Origin: Lacihabitans sp. CS3-21
Lineage (GTDB): Bacteria > Bacteroidota > Bacteroidia > Cytophagales > Spirosomataceae
NCBI RefSeq assembly: GCF_024343675.1
Contig: NZ_RJUD01000105.1
Coordinates: 1 to 64,000 of the forward strand
Direction of reading: 5' to 3'
Length of the DNA: 64,000 bases
Shown here: positions 17,664-24,005 of the stretch, in pieces
How positions within the stretch are numbered: the first letter of the stretch is position 1
Layout of the letters: every line of letters starts with the position of its first letter
The notes under the pieces: generated by a model
Told to the model about the DNA's origin: nothing
Databases searched by the model: none
The model's input: only the letters and a program-made list of their open reading frames with translations
Position numbers and translations under genes: made by a program

Positions 17664-18101
17664 TTACCCTTTGTTCTCAGGACGACCTCCATGGTGAGGG
17701 CCTCCATGATGAGGGCCTCCATGATTTCCACCTCTACCTTTTCTCGTTCCTTCCTTTCTTCTGGCTTCGTTGGTAGCCAATTTTTCCTCGAAAGTCTTGT
17801 ATTGCTCAGGAGTCAATATCTTTTTCATTTCGTTTTTGTAAGCCAGCTTTTTTGCATCGTGCTTGGCTTTCATCTCCTTGCGTTCTGCTTCGCGAGTGGC
17901 TACTGACGCTTTGTTTAGTTTGGTAACAGCGGCAAACTGCTGGTCAGTCAGCTTTAAATCGGCTTTTAGCTTCTCGCTTCTCTTTTCAGCCATTTTTTCG
18001 GGATTAAAATCTCGCTTGCCACCTTCGTTTCCACTTTTTTGTGCAAAAGCACCGACAGATAAAGCCGAAATAACGGCCAAAGACATAATTAACTTTTTCA
18101 T
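17664..18101 (-). CDS. Exported Spy/CpxP-like protein with His-rich tail
   Basis: A 145-residue periplasmic protein. A signal peptide (residues 1-20, ending GAFAQ) precedes a highly charged helical region with LKLTDQQFAAVTKLN and ILTPEQYKTFEEKLA, two LTxxQ-type motifs of the Spy/CpxP/DUF4890 group, known for chaperone or metal-stress roles. The C-terminal 30 residues are Gly/His/Pro-rich, with GGPHHGGPHHGG repeats encoded by a short tandem DNA repeat. The His cluster suggests metal binding. It is a single-gene unit. Confidence 0.8.
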   Translation of the reverse strand: MKKLIMSLAVISALSVGAFAQKSGNEGGKRDFNPEKMAEKRSEKLKADLKLTDQQFAAVTKLNKASVATREAERKEMKAKHDAKKLAYKNEMKKILTPEQYKTFEEKLATNEARRKEGTRKGRGGNHGGPHHGGPHHGGRPENKG

Positions 18102-18265
18102 AATTGTTTTTTTATTTGTTATGCAGCTTTGACCGTCACTTTTGCATAAGGTTTAGCTCACAAATGTTAAAAAACATTAAAATCAGAAAATTACAACCTA
18201 TTTTGATATAACCTGAATTTCTAACATTTTCAAAACGCTTGTTTTCCTTTTTAGCCTTAAAAGCC

Positions 18266-18273
18266 TATATTTG
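18266..18273 (+). promoter_or_regulatory. Putative -7 box of tpiA
   Basis: TATATTTG matches TAnnTTTG and lies 31 bp upstream of the tpiA ATG. A TTG at 18239-18241 is a possible but rather distant -33 element. Confidence 0.55.
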
Positions 18274-18304
18274 TGCGATTTTTGAAATATAACGAAAGCA
18301 AAAA

Positions 18305-19072
18305 ATGAGAAAAAAATACGCCGCTGGTAACTGGAAAATGAACAAAACTTTTGAAGAAGGTCAAATACTTTTGTCAGAAGTGGTAAATATGGTAAACGAC
18401 GAAATGAACAACCCAAATGTTCATGTAATTTTGGGCGTCCCCTTTCCTTATTTGAGCACTTTTACCAAATTAGTAAATTCATCGAAAGTATCTATAGCAG
18501 CCCAAAACTGCCACCCAAAACCTTCTGGTGCATACACAGGTGAGGTATCGGTGCAGATGTTGAAATCTGTTGGCGTTAGCTCAGTAATCATCGGTCATTC
18601 AGAGCGTCGTGAGTATTTCTTGGAATCTGATGCATTTATTGCAGAAAAAGTGGATGCTATTTTGGCAGAAGGCTTAACGCCCATATTCTGCTGTGGAGAA
18701 ACTTTGGCTCAGCGTGAAGCAGGCATTCACTTCGATTTTGTTTGTGGACAATTGACCAACAGCCTTTTTCACTTATCGGCTGAGGCTTTGCAAAAAGTAG
18801 TGATTGCTTACGAACCTATCTGGGCTATCGGCACGGGCGTAACGGCTTCTTCAGCACAAGCACAAGAAATGCACAAAGTATTGCGTGATCACTTGGCAAG
18901 CAAATATGGACAAACAGTGGCTGACGAAATCTCGATCCTTTATGGTGGTAGCGTAGGTGCTGGCAATGCAGTAGAGTTGTTCTCTCAACCCGACGTTGAC
19001 GGCGGACTAGTAGGCGGGGCATCACTCAAATCAAGAGACTTTACAGACATTTCTAAGTCGTTTCCGGCGTAA
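18305..19072 (+). CDS. tpiA: Triosephosphate isomerase
   Basis: The glycolytic enzyme that interconverts dihydroxyacetone phosphate and glyceraldehyde 3-phosphate. All catalytic motifs are present in 255 residues: the lysine in AGNWKMN, the histidine in IIGHSERR, the glutamate in IAYEPIWAIGTG, the flexible loop that follows, and the phosphate-binding YGGSV and GGLVGGASL. It is monocistronic, with a promoter box upstream and a strong terminator 21 bp after the stop. Confidence 0.98.
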   Translation: MRKKYAAGNWKMNKTFEEGQILLSEVVNMVNDEMNNPNVHVILGVPFPYLSTFTKLVNSSKVSIAAQNCHPKPSGAYTGEVSVQMLKSVGVSSVIIGHSERREYFLESDAFIAEKVDAILAEGLTPIFCCGETLAQREAGIHFDFVCGQLTNSLFHLSAEALQKVVIAYEPIWAIGTGVTASSAQAQEMHKVLRDHLASKYGQTVADEISILYGGSVGAGNAVELFSQPDVDGGLVGGASLKSRDFTDISKSFPA

Positions 19073-19093
19073 GAGATTTCTATTTAAATATTC

Positions 19094-19125
19094 AAAAAGC
19101 CAAACCTTTGCATGTTTGGCTTTTT
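19094..19125 (+). terminator. Terminator of tpiA
   Basis: AAAAAGCCAAAC and GTTTGGCTTTTT form a 12-bp stem around CTTTGCAT, followed by further T residues. Confidence 0.88.
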
Positions 19126-19204
19126 TTGTGAATTCAATATTGAAAAAAAATATTCTAAGAATTGTGACTTTTATTTAAGATACACGTCTAAGCACTTTTC
19201 CGAT

Positions 19205-19254
19205 AAATTTACCCACAAAAAAAGACATACCTCTCGGCATGTCTTTTCTCAAAA
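19205..19254. repeat. Left direct repeat of the accessory islet (hairpin element)
   Basis: This 50-bp segment matches 21421-21471 with three substitutions and one single-base gap. It contains a hairpin (AAAAGACAT with ATGTCTTTT, inner CC/GG around TCTC). The right copy lies just past the DUF3127 gene and probably terminates it. The left copy has no matching gene of its own, and everything between the two is unlike the flanks. Confidence 0.8.
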
Positions 19255-19324
19255 TTTTAACACTGACGTTCCATTCAAAAAGCAAAAGTTATATTTTACT
19301 CATTTTAGTTTAGGCGATACATAT

Positions 19325-19567
19325 TTAATTAAAAAAAGTATAGTATACATAAAGGCCTAAAATTAATGCTATACCTATTCCTTTCTCTAATAATTCTTTA
19401 ATAAGCATTTTCTTCTCTAAGCACCTAATTCTAAGGAAGAAAAGCAGCAAAACTGCGGCAAAAATACTTATATAGACCCATGGTTGATAAACCTTAAAAA
19501 GAAATAGAAAAATTGGTAGAATAATAAAAAAACGAACGATTCCTTTAGATTCAATAATTTTTTCCAT
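19325..19567 (-). CDS. Small hydrophobic membrane protein (80 residues)
   Basis: No family is recognised. The protein has hydrophobic stretches at about residues 10-25, 31-46 and 64-78, separated by basic segments (RIRCLEKK), so two or three membrane spans are likely. It is the last member of a minus-strand series of tiny genes, starting 11 bp after the end of a degenerate Cys-containing reading frame. Similar pairing of a secreted-type frame with a small membrane protein occurs twice more upstream. A role as a membrane partner or protection protein is only a guess. Confidence 0.6.
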   Translation of the reverse strand: MEKIIESKGIVRFFIILPIFLFLFKVYQPWVYISIFAAVLLLFFLRIRCLEKKMLIKELLEKGIGIALILGLYVYYTFFN

Positions 19568-19578
19568 TTTATTTTATT

Positions 19579-19737
19579 TTATTTTTCAGCCTTACAACCT
19601 ATGTACTGTTGCCTAAAATATTCCATTCCAGCTGTACCCGCTATACAAGCTGTATTAGCCACTGCAGCAACTCCTAGACATGCATTATAGATTCATCTAC
19701 AATTTCCTGCAACCTTTGAATCCCATTAAAAACTCAT
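19579..19737 (-). pseudogene. Degenerate small Cys-containing peptide gene
   Basis: Read from the ATG at 19737, the frame is MSF, stop, WDSKVAGNCR, stop (TGA at 19695-19693), then IYNACLGVAAVANTACIAG and a tail ending YIGCKAEK before the final TAA. The last segment is protein-like, with an alternating Ala/Gly/Val and Cys composition. Two stop codons in one frame indicate decay or sequence error. It lies 3 bp after the stop of the 44-residue membrane protein gene and 11 bp before the 80-residue one, keeping operon-like spacing. Confidence 0.4.
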
Positions 19738-19740
19738 TAG

Positions 19741-19875
19741 TTATTTATTTTTATCTTTCAAAAACTTAATTAATTCGGTTAATGCTTTATAAATTAAGTA
19801 AAAGAAGTATAATAATACTCCAAATAAAACTATGGGAGCATAGGTGAATAAAAATTCCTTAATCATATTACTCAT
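19741..19875 (-). CDS. Tiny single-span membrane protein (44 residues)
   Basis: The ATG at 19875-19873 overlaps the TGA of the preceding relic frame (ATGA), a typical sign of translational coupling. The protein has one membrane span (about residues 11-29, APIVLFGVLLYFFYLIYKA) and a Lys-rich end (KFLKDKNK). Its layout resembles the 30-residue protein at 20047-20139. No known family is recognised. It is too short for confident homology, but the coupled start and good membrane segment support a real gene. Confidence 0.55.
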   Translation of the reverse strand: MSNMIKEFLFTYAPIVLFGVLLYFFYLIYKALTELIKFLKDKNK

Positions 19876-19967
19876 GCTTCAATTTGGTCAACATGTACAA
19901 TTCCATCGCAACCAATTAAAATCCAGTACCCTCTTTTGCCCCAAAATAAAAATTAGGTAGTTTTCAT
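19872..19967 (-). pseudogene. Relic of a secreted-protein C-terminus
   Basis: Read from the ATG at 19967, the frame is MKTT, stop, then FLFWGKRGYWILIGCDGIV and HVDQIEA before TGA. The end (WILIGCDGIVHVDQIEA) matches the C-terminal extension of the interrupted lipoprotein frame upstream (RVLIGCNGNVSIDEIQQ) at many positions. It is therefore a paralogous fragment. The final TGA overlaps the start codon of the 44-residue membrane protein. Confidence 0.45.
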
Positions 19968-20046
19968 ACTAACACAATTTAGAAAAAGTATCTTCCCCAA
20001 GGTTCACTAAACCTAAGAAAGAAACTAAGAAAAAATTGTTTGTAAT

Positions 20047-20139
20047 TTAACTTTTTAAGTACTTCCTAATAATTTTATAAAGAATATAAATGCCAAAAAA
20101 TAAAATAACCAATAATAAAATGGGCCACATGTTTTTCAT
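20047..20139 (-). CDS. Tiny single-span membrane protein (30 residues)
   Basis: The sequence is a short N-terminus (MKNMWP), one hydrophobic span of about 15 residues (ILLLVILFFGIYILY) and a basic end (KIIRKYLKS). It lies 69 bp after the end of the extended lipoprotein frame. Shape and charge are close to those of the 44-residue protein next to it. Function is unknown. The short length leaves some doubt that it is translated. Confidence 0.45.
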   Translation of the reverse strand: MKNMWPILLLVILFFGIYILYKIIRKYLKS

Positions 20140-20208
20140 AATTCTATCTTAAAGATGAGTTTTATATTTTATAATACTTTGAAAGTCTCTTTTGTGAAGT
20201 AAATTAGA

Positions 20209-20364
20209 TTATTGTTGTATTTCATCAATAGAAACATTTCCATTACACCCTATTAAAACTCTATAACTAACTGGTTCACTATAGAACGTTCCAATTCCTT
20301 CAATGAATATAACATAATTCCTTGTTCCATAAATCCAAGTTTCAATTGTATCACTATACCTATT
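20209..20364 (-). pseudogene. In-frame continuation of the lipoprotein past a TAA
   Basis: Directly after the TAA at 20367-20365 the same frame stays open for 51 codons (NRYSDTIETWIYGTRNYVIF, continuing to RVLIGCNGNVSIDEIQQ) and ends in TAA at 20211-20209. The segment reads as beta-rich protein sequence and has a paralogous relic at 19872-19967. This suggests one nonsense mutation in a gene originally coding for about 234 residues. Confidence 0.55.
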
Positions 20365-20913
20365 TTAAGTAAAAAATCCCTGGTTCCAAGAATAACCAAA
20401 AATAAAACCTGAAAGCCAAGAATTTAAACTTGTAATATTCCCATTTGAAATATTCGCACCAAAATTAATGGTACTAAACCATGAAAACCCAGTATGAAAA
20501 GCAATTGCGTTGTTCCAATTTCCACATCCGGAATTAGAAATACTAAAATTCTCATCTATAACTGTACCTTTAGATTTTGGAATTTTACCCTTGTAATTTT
20601 GATAAATTTTAGAAAAATTAGTTGTAGACCTTTCTAAATGAGCAAAAACAGTTTCGTGCGGTGCTTTAGATTTGACCAATTTCAAAAACAATTTTGCATC
20701 ATCTATACTATTAAACTCCAATCCATTTGATGCATTTATCTTGGCATCTCTAGAAACCTTAAAACCCAATTCTCTCCCAAATTTTTCCAAATCAGTTTCC
20801 TCTTTCTCAATATTCGAACTAAGATTTAATTTTGCAGCATTTGGCTCTATATTCTTATTTTCATTACATGAAATAAAGGAGACCATTAGTAAGGCAATGA
20901 TGATTTTTTTCAT
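20365..20913 (-). CDS. Secreted lipoprotein of unknown function, probably truncated by a nonsense codon
   Basis: The 182-residue product has a lipoprotein signal (MKKIIIALLMVSFISC, Cys16), a charged helical region (residues about 38-110) and a Gly/Asn/Ser/aromatic-rich C-terminal part (SGCGNWNNAIAFHTGF and WLSGFIFGYSWNQGFF) that looks like an extracellular beta-sandwich. No enzyme motif is seen. The frame continues for 51 codons after the stop, so the natural protein was probably longer. It is preceded by a promoter box and two copies of a dyad, and by a LuxR-type regulator gene in the same direction. Confidence 0.7.
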   Translation of the reverse strand: MKKIIIALLMVSFISCNENKNIEPNAAKLNLSSNIEKEETDLEKFGRELGFKVSRDAKINASNGLEFNSIDDAKLFLKLVKSKAPHETVFAHLERSTTNFSKIYQNYKGKIPKSKGTVIDENFSISNSGCGNWNNAIAFHTGFSWFSTINFGANISNGNITSLNSWLSGFIFGYSWNQGFFT

Positions 20914-20944
20914 AATAATTTGTATTTCAAGTGAATAATATGTC

Positions 20945-20952
20945 CAAAACTA
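20945..20952 (-). promoter_or_regulatory. Putative -7 box of the islet lipoprotein
   Basis: The minus strand reads TAGTTTTG, matching TAnnTTTG, 31 bp upstream of the start codon. No -33 TTTG is found at the right distance; instead a dyad occupies that area, as in activator-dependent promoters. Confidence 0.5.
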
Positions 20953-20972
20953 AATTAAAGGAAATATTCATG

Positions 20973-21029
20973 AAATAGGAAAAATTCCTATTTGTATAAA
21001 ATCAAAAGAAAATAGGAATTATTCCTATC
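20973..21029. promoter_or_regulatory. Two copies of a dyad, ATAGGAA-N3-TTCCTAT
   Basis: Copy 1 (20973-20993) has perfect 9-bp arms, AAATAGGAA and TTCCTATTT. Copy 2 (21012-21028) has ATAGGAAT and ATTCCTAT around one base. Centres are 37 bp apart, near -42 and -79 relative to the start predicted from the TAGTTTTG box. Copy 2 overlaps the stop codon of the LuxR-type gene. These are candidate binding sites of that regulator. Confidence 0.6.
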
Positions 21030-21267
21030 CTGATAAATAAGTGTCTGCACCCCCCAAATCTTGCAATAACGCAGCATTTGAAAAAGCATAAAAATTCAAT
21101 TCAGCAGTAGTTTTAAAGTCTAGTTTTATACAAATATTGCTTTTATGATTTTTGACTGTATGCGTGCTTATGAAAAGCTTCTCAGCTATTTGCTTTGATT
21201 TAAAACCAAGAGAAATAAGTTGCAGAATTTTCTTTTCTTGTGGACTGAGATTAATTAAAGTGTGCAT
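21025..21267 (-). CDS. LuxR/GerE-type HTH-only transcriptional regulator
   Basis: An 80-residue protein that is almost entirely one LuxR-type DNA-binding domain: LSPQEKKILQLISLGFKSKQ, IAEKLFISTHTVKNHKSNI, then LDFKTTAELNFYAF. No receiver or ligand domain precedes it, so it is GerE-like or the remnant of a larger response regulator. An in-frame TTG at 21273 is a second possible start. It lies just upstream of the islet lipoprotein and of two dyads placed where an activator would bind, so local regulation is likely. Confidence 0.8.
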   Translation of the reverse strand: MHTLINLSPQEKKILQLISLGFKSKQIAEKLFISTHTVKNHKSNICIKLDFKTTAELNFYAFSNAALLQDLGGADTYLSG

Positions 21268-21420
21268 TAGCAAAAGTTTATATGGTAGATTGAATACTCA
21301 AATCAAAAGTCTTCTAACCTCAAAAACAAACATTTCTAAAAATATATTTTCAAAACAGCCGTTTGACTTGACCTGCATCAATTTTGGCACTTTCCCACTG
21401 AAAATTTACGACATTTATTA

Positions 21421-21471
21421 AAATTTAACCCATAAAAAAAGACACCCCTCTCGGCATGTCTTTTCTCAAAA
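21421..21471. repeat. Right direct repeat of the accessory islet; terminator of the DUF3127 gene
   Basis: Near-identical to 19205-19254. The A-rich left side, the GACAC...ATGTC hairpin and the T-rich end lie about 20 bp past the DUF3127 stop, so this copy probably acts as its transcription terminator. The stem here has one more mismatch than the left copy. Confidence 0.75.
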
Positions 21472-21489
21472 AAATATCTTTTCTAAATA

Positions 21490-21858
21490 TTAAAACGGCA
21501 AATCGTCTTCTCCTTCCAATGCAGCAGGTATCGGTGCTGGTGTAGATGGGGCAGAAGCGGCAGCGGCCGGTGCAGAAGTAGCTCCGCTTTCTTTTTCTAT
21601 TCTCCAGCCTTGTATGCTGTTAAAATATCTGGTTTCGCCTTGCGGGCTTTGCCACTCTCTCCCTCTTAGATTTATTGAAACTTTTACAGCATCACCTACG
21701 GCATAGCTGTTTAGCAAATCGCATTTGTCTTGCGTAAACTCTATCATTATGTGCTGCGGGTAAGTCTCTTCGGTAGTTACTACCAATTCTCTTTTCTTAA
21801 AAGTGGGGCTTACTTGCTGCTCAGGGTTTATTACTTTGATATTTCCAGAAACTTCCAT
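21490..21858 (-). CDS. DUF3127 protein with SSB-like C-terminal tail
   Basis: A 122-residue protein with an OB-fold-like core (MEVSGNIKVINPEQQVSPTF, KRELVVTTEETYPQHIMIEF, then NLRGREWQSPQGETRYFNSI) matching DUF3127. An Ala/Pro-rich linker leads to the acidic end EGEDDLPF, which resembles the DDDIPF tip of single-stranded-DNA-binding proteins that recruits repair enzymes. It may bind single-stranded nucleic acid; this is inference from the tail and fold. The ATG at 21858 gives the family N-terminus; a longer upstream reading frame is not conserved-looking. Confidence 0.85.
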   Translation of the reverse strand: MEVSGNIKVINPEQQVSPTFKKRELVVTTEETYPQHIMIEFTQDKCDLLNSYAVGDAVKVSINLRGREWQSPQGETRYFNSIQGWRIEKESGATSAPAAAASAPSTPAPIPAALEGEDDLPF

Positions 21859-21919
21859 CGTATTATGTATTTTTGTATAAATTCTCATACAAATATAAAA
21901 ACGATAAGTAGGTTTAAAA

Positions 21920-22948
21920 ATGATAAGTGGAATTATTTCGGAAATTGCCAAAAAACTGAGCCAAAATAAAGGCACAAATCCCACCTTTTCTATCAGAAAA
22001 AACGACCTTTGGGCATATAGAAGAGATGACGACAATATTTTTGCACTGGCCTCTACTTTGTTTATTTTACAACAATATGCATCGCTTCTAAGTGTCAATC
22101 AAAAAAAGATTTTTGAAGATATTCAGGCTCAAATATTGGCTTTTTATCCAAACTATCAAAACAAAGACGGCCGATTGACCTACAATTTCTATCCAACACA
22201 ACCCTCAGGTCATTTCCCCAACGGGCGATTAATGCGGAAGTTCGACCATTTCAGACTTCCAGATGACATTGATGATACCGCACTCATTTACCTCACTTCA
22301 AACTACTCAAAAGAGCAAACTTTGTGGTTAAAGAGCCATCTCTATGGCTTTACAGATCAATATGCTGGTGTAGAAAGTGGTAAAATCTACAGCACTTGGT
22401 TCGGGAAAAATATGCCAAAAGAACAAGATGTGTGTGCTTTATTGAATTTGATGTATTTGTTTTTTAAACACCACATAGATTTAGACGAAACGGACAAAAA
22501 CACCTTAGAATTCATTGGCAATTCGGTAGATGAAATCCAAAATAATCCTTTCAAAATTTCACGGCATTATGGACATCCAGCTTTGATAATCTACCATTAT
22601 GCCCGTTTCATAGGAGAAAATTCATATCAGATATTGGATCAAAAAAAAGGCCTTTTAATAAGATTTGCTAAAGAATTATTGATAAAAGAAAAAACCAAGC
22701 TATTTAGAATTCTTCTTGAAATTTCGCTCATAAAACTAGGTGAAAAAAGAATAAAAAGCGACCTCAATTTTGGCACTGAAAAACCATTTTACTCCTTCAT
22801 TGGGGCTCCATTTGCTCCATTTCAAAGCCCTTCCTTGAGGTTTATTGCAAAAAAAAAATGGTCTCAGATTTTCTGGAAGTCAGAAATACATGAGTTGGCT
22901 TTGAGATTGGAGTATGCATGTTTATTTCAAAAACAAAATATTGTATAA
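21920..22948 (+). CDS. Hypothetical protein with DxDD motif (terpene-cyclase-like?)
   Basis: A 342-residue, mostly helical cytoplasmic protein with no signal peptide. The notable feature is DDIDDTALIYL at about residues 115-125, with DIDD at 116-119. DxDDTA is the catalytic acid motif of class II terpene cyclases of alpha-barrel fold. The rest (DDDNIFALASTLFILQQY, NKDGRLTYNFY, SRHYGHPALIIYHYAR) would suit an alpha/alpha-toroid, but overall similarity cannot be judged by eye. It is divergent from the DUF3127 gene. No terpenoid genes are nearby, so the function remains unassigned. Confidence 0.6.
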   Translation: MISGIISEIAKKLSQNKGTNPTFSIRKNDLWAYRRDDDNIFALASTLFILQQYASLLSVNQKKIFEDIQAQILAFYPNYQNKDGRLTYNFYPTQPSGHFPNGRLMRKFDHFRLPDDIDDTALIYLTSNYSKEQTLWLKSHLYGFTDQYAGVESGKIYSTWFGKNMPKEQDVCALLNLMYLFFKHHIDLDETDKNTLEFIGNSVDEIQNNPFKISRHYGHPALIIYHYARFIGENSYQILDQKKGLLIRFAKELLIKEKTKLFRILLEISLIKLGEKRIKSDLNFGTEKPFYSFIGAPFAPFQSPSLRFIAKKKWSQIFWKSEIHELALRLEYACLFQKQNIV

Positions 22949-22998
22949 AATGCCCGCTTTAAACCATTCATACTGATGGTTTTGAGACAATAAATAGC

Positions 22999-23006
22999 TA
23001 AATTTG
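22999..23006 (+). promoter_or_regulatory. Putative -7 box of the gldB operon
   Basis: TAAATTTG followed by C, 27 bp upstream of the gldB ATG. The upstream TTTG at 22981 is closer than usual for a -33 element. Confidence 0.45.
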
Positions 23007-23033
23007 CGTTTTGATTACAAAAAATCTAATTGA

Positions 23034-24005
23034 ATGCGTGTTAAATTTCTTTATATAATTGCTGTTTTTTCGATTGTATTGACTTCGTGTGGAGAAAGAA
23101 AACCAGATGTTGAAGTAAAAATCAGACGATTTGAAAGAGAGCTGATGGCTGTAAAAAGTCAGCCTGAAATGGCAACTCTTCTACAAAAAAACGAAAACAT
23201 AGTAAAGTCACTTTACAGAACATTTCCCGACGATACTGCATTTGTGTCACATATATTTTATTTGTCATCACACCCAGAAACCCGAAAACTTTATGACCAA
23301 ACACAAGCGGAATTTGGAGAATTGGCCGACATGCAAAAAGAACTAGAAGAAGCTTTTGTTAACATAAAATCAAATTTTCCAGATTTTAAAGAACCCAAAA
23401 TAGTTACTACTTTTTCAGGTTTAGAAAACGATCTTTTTGTATCTGACACTTTGATAATCATAGCCTTGGAGTCGTTTCTTGGCCCAAAAGCCCCCTATAG
23501 ACCCGACCAGCCCAACTATATCCTAAAGCGATATTCCAAAGAATATATTGTGCCAACGGTTATCAGATATTTATCCAATTCTTACAACAAACTTGACCCA
23601 AAAGACCAGTCTTTTTTGGCGGATATGTTGTTTTTTGGAAAATCCTTAGAGTTTACAAAAGAAATGCTCCCAAATACGCCCGATTCTTTAATTATTGGAT
23701 ATTCAGCATTAGAATTAACTGAAACCTGGGAGGCACAAGACTTGGTATGGGCTCATGTGGTTGACAAAAATTTGCTGTATAATCCCAATCCACATTTAAA
23801 AGAAAAATACTTTGGCGAAAGGCCTTCGGTACCGGAAATTGGCCCAAAATGCCCAGGAAGAATAGGCCAATGGCTTGGCTGGAGGATAATCCAGCGTTAC
23901 CGAACCGAAAACCCCAAAGTAACGTTTCAAGAATTAATGGCAAATGACAAGCCTGGGGACATCCTAAGGGAATCGAAATACAGAGGACAGATAGAAAAAG
24001 AATAA
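23034..24005 (+). CDS. gldB: Gliding motility lipoprotein GldB
   Basis: A 323-residue lipoprotein (lipobox LTSC, Cys19) essential for gliding in Flavobacterium and its relatives. Family landmarks are IRRFERELM near residue 31, FLGPKAPYRPDQPNYILKRY in the middle, the YLSNSYNKLDPKDQSFLADM region and the C-terminal KCPGRIGQWLGWRII. The product sits in the cell envelope. The taa stop overlaps the ATG of an ABC exporter gene (TAATG), so the two are translationally coupled. Confidence 0.88.
   Translation: MRVKFLYIIAVFSIVLTSCGERKPDVEVKIRRFERELMAVKSQPEMATLLQKNENIVKSLYRTFPDDTAFVSHIFYLSSHPETRKLYDQTQAEFGELADMQKELEEAFVNIKSNFPDFKEPKIVTTFSGLENDLFVSDTLIIIALESFLGPKAPYRPDQPNYILKRYSKEYIVPTVIRYLSNSYNKLDPKDQSFLADMLFFGKSLEFTKEMLPNTPDSLIIGYSALELTETWEAQDLVWAHVVDKNLLYNPNPHLKEKYFGERPSVPEIGPKCPGRIGQWLGWRIIQRYRTENPKVTFQELMANDKPGDILRESKYRGQIEKE

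Noticed and set aside
19579-19967. Stop codons in the islet frames as programmed recoding
   Set aside because: Both TAA and TGA occur, at unrelated sites, with no recoding structure seen; decay or sequence error is simpler.
21859-22098. N-terminal extension of the DUF3127 frame upstream of 21858
   Set aside because: The family N-terminus MEVSGNIKV starts at 21858; the extension runs antisense to the start of the divergent gene.
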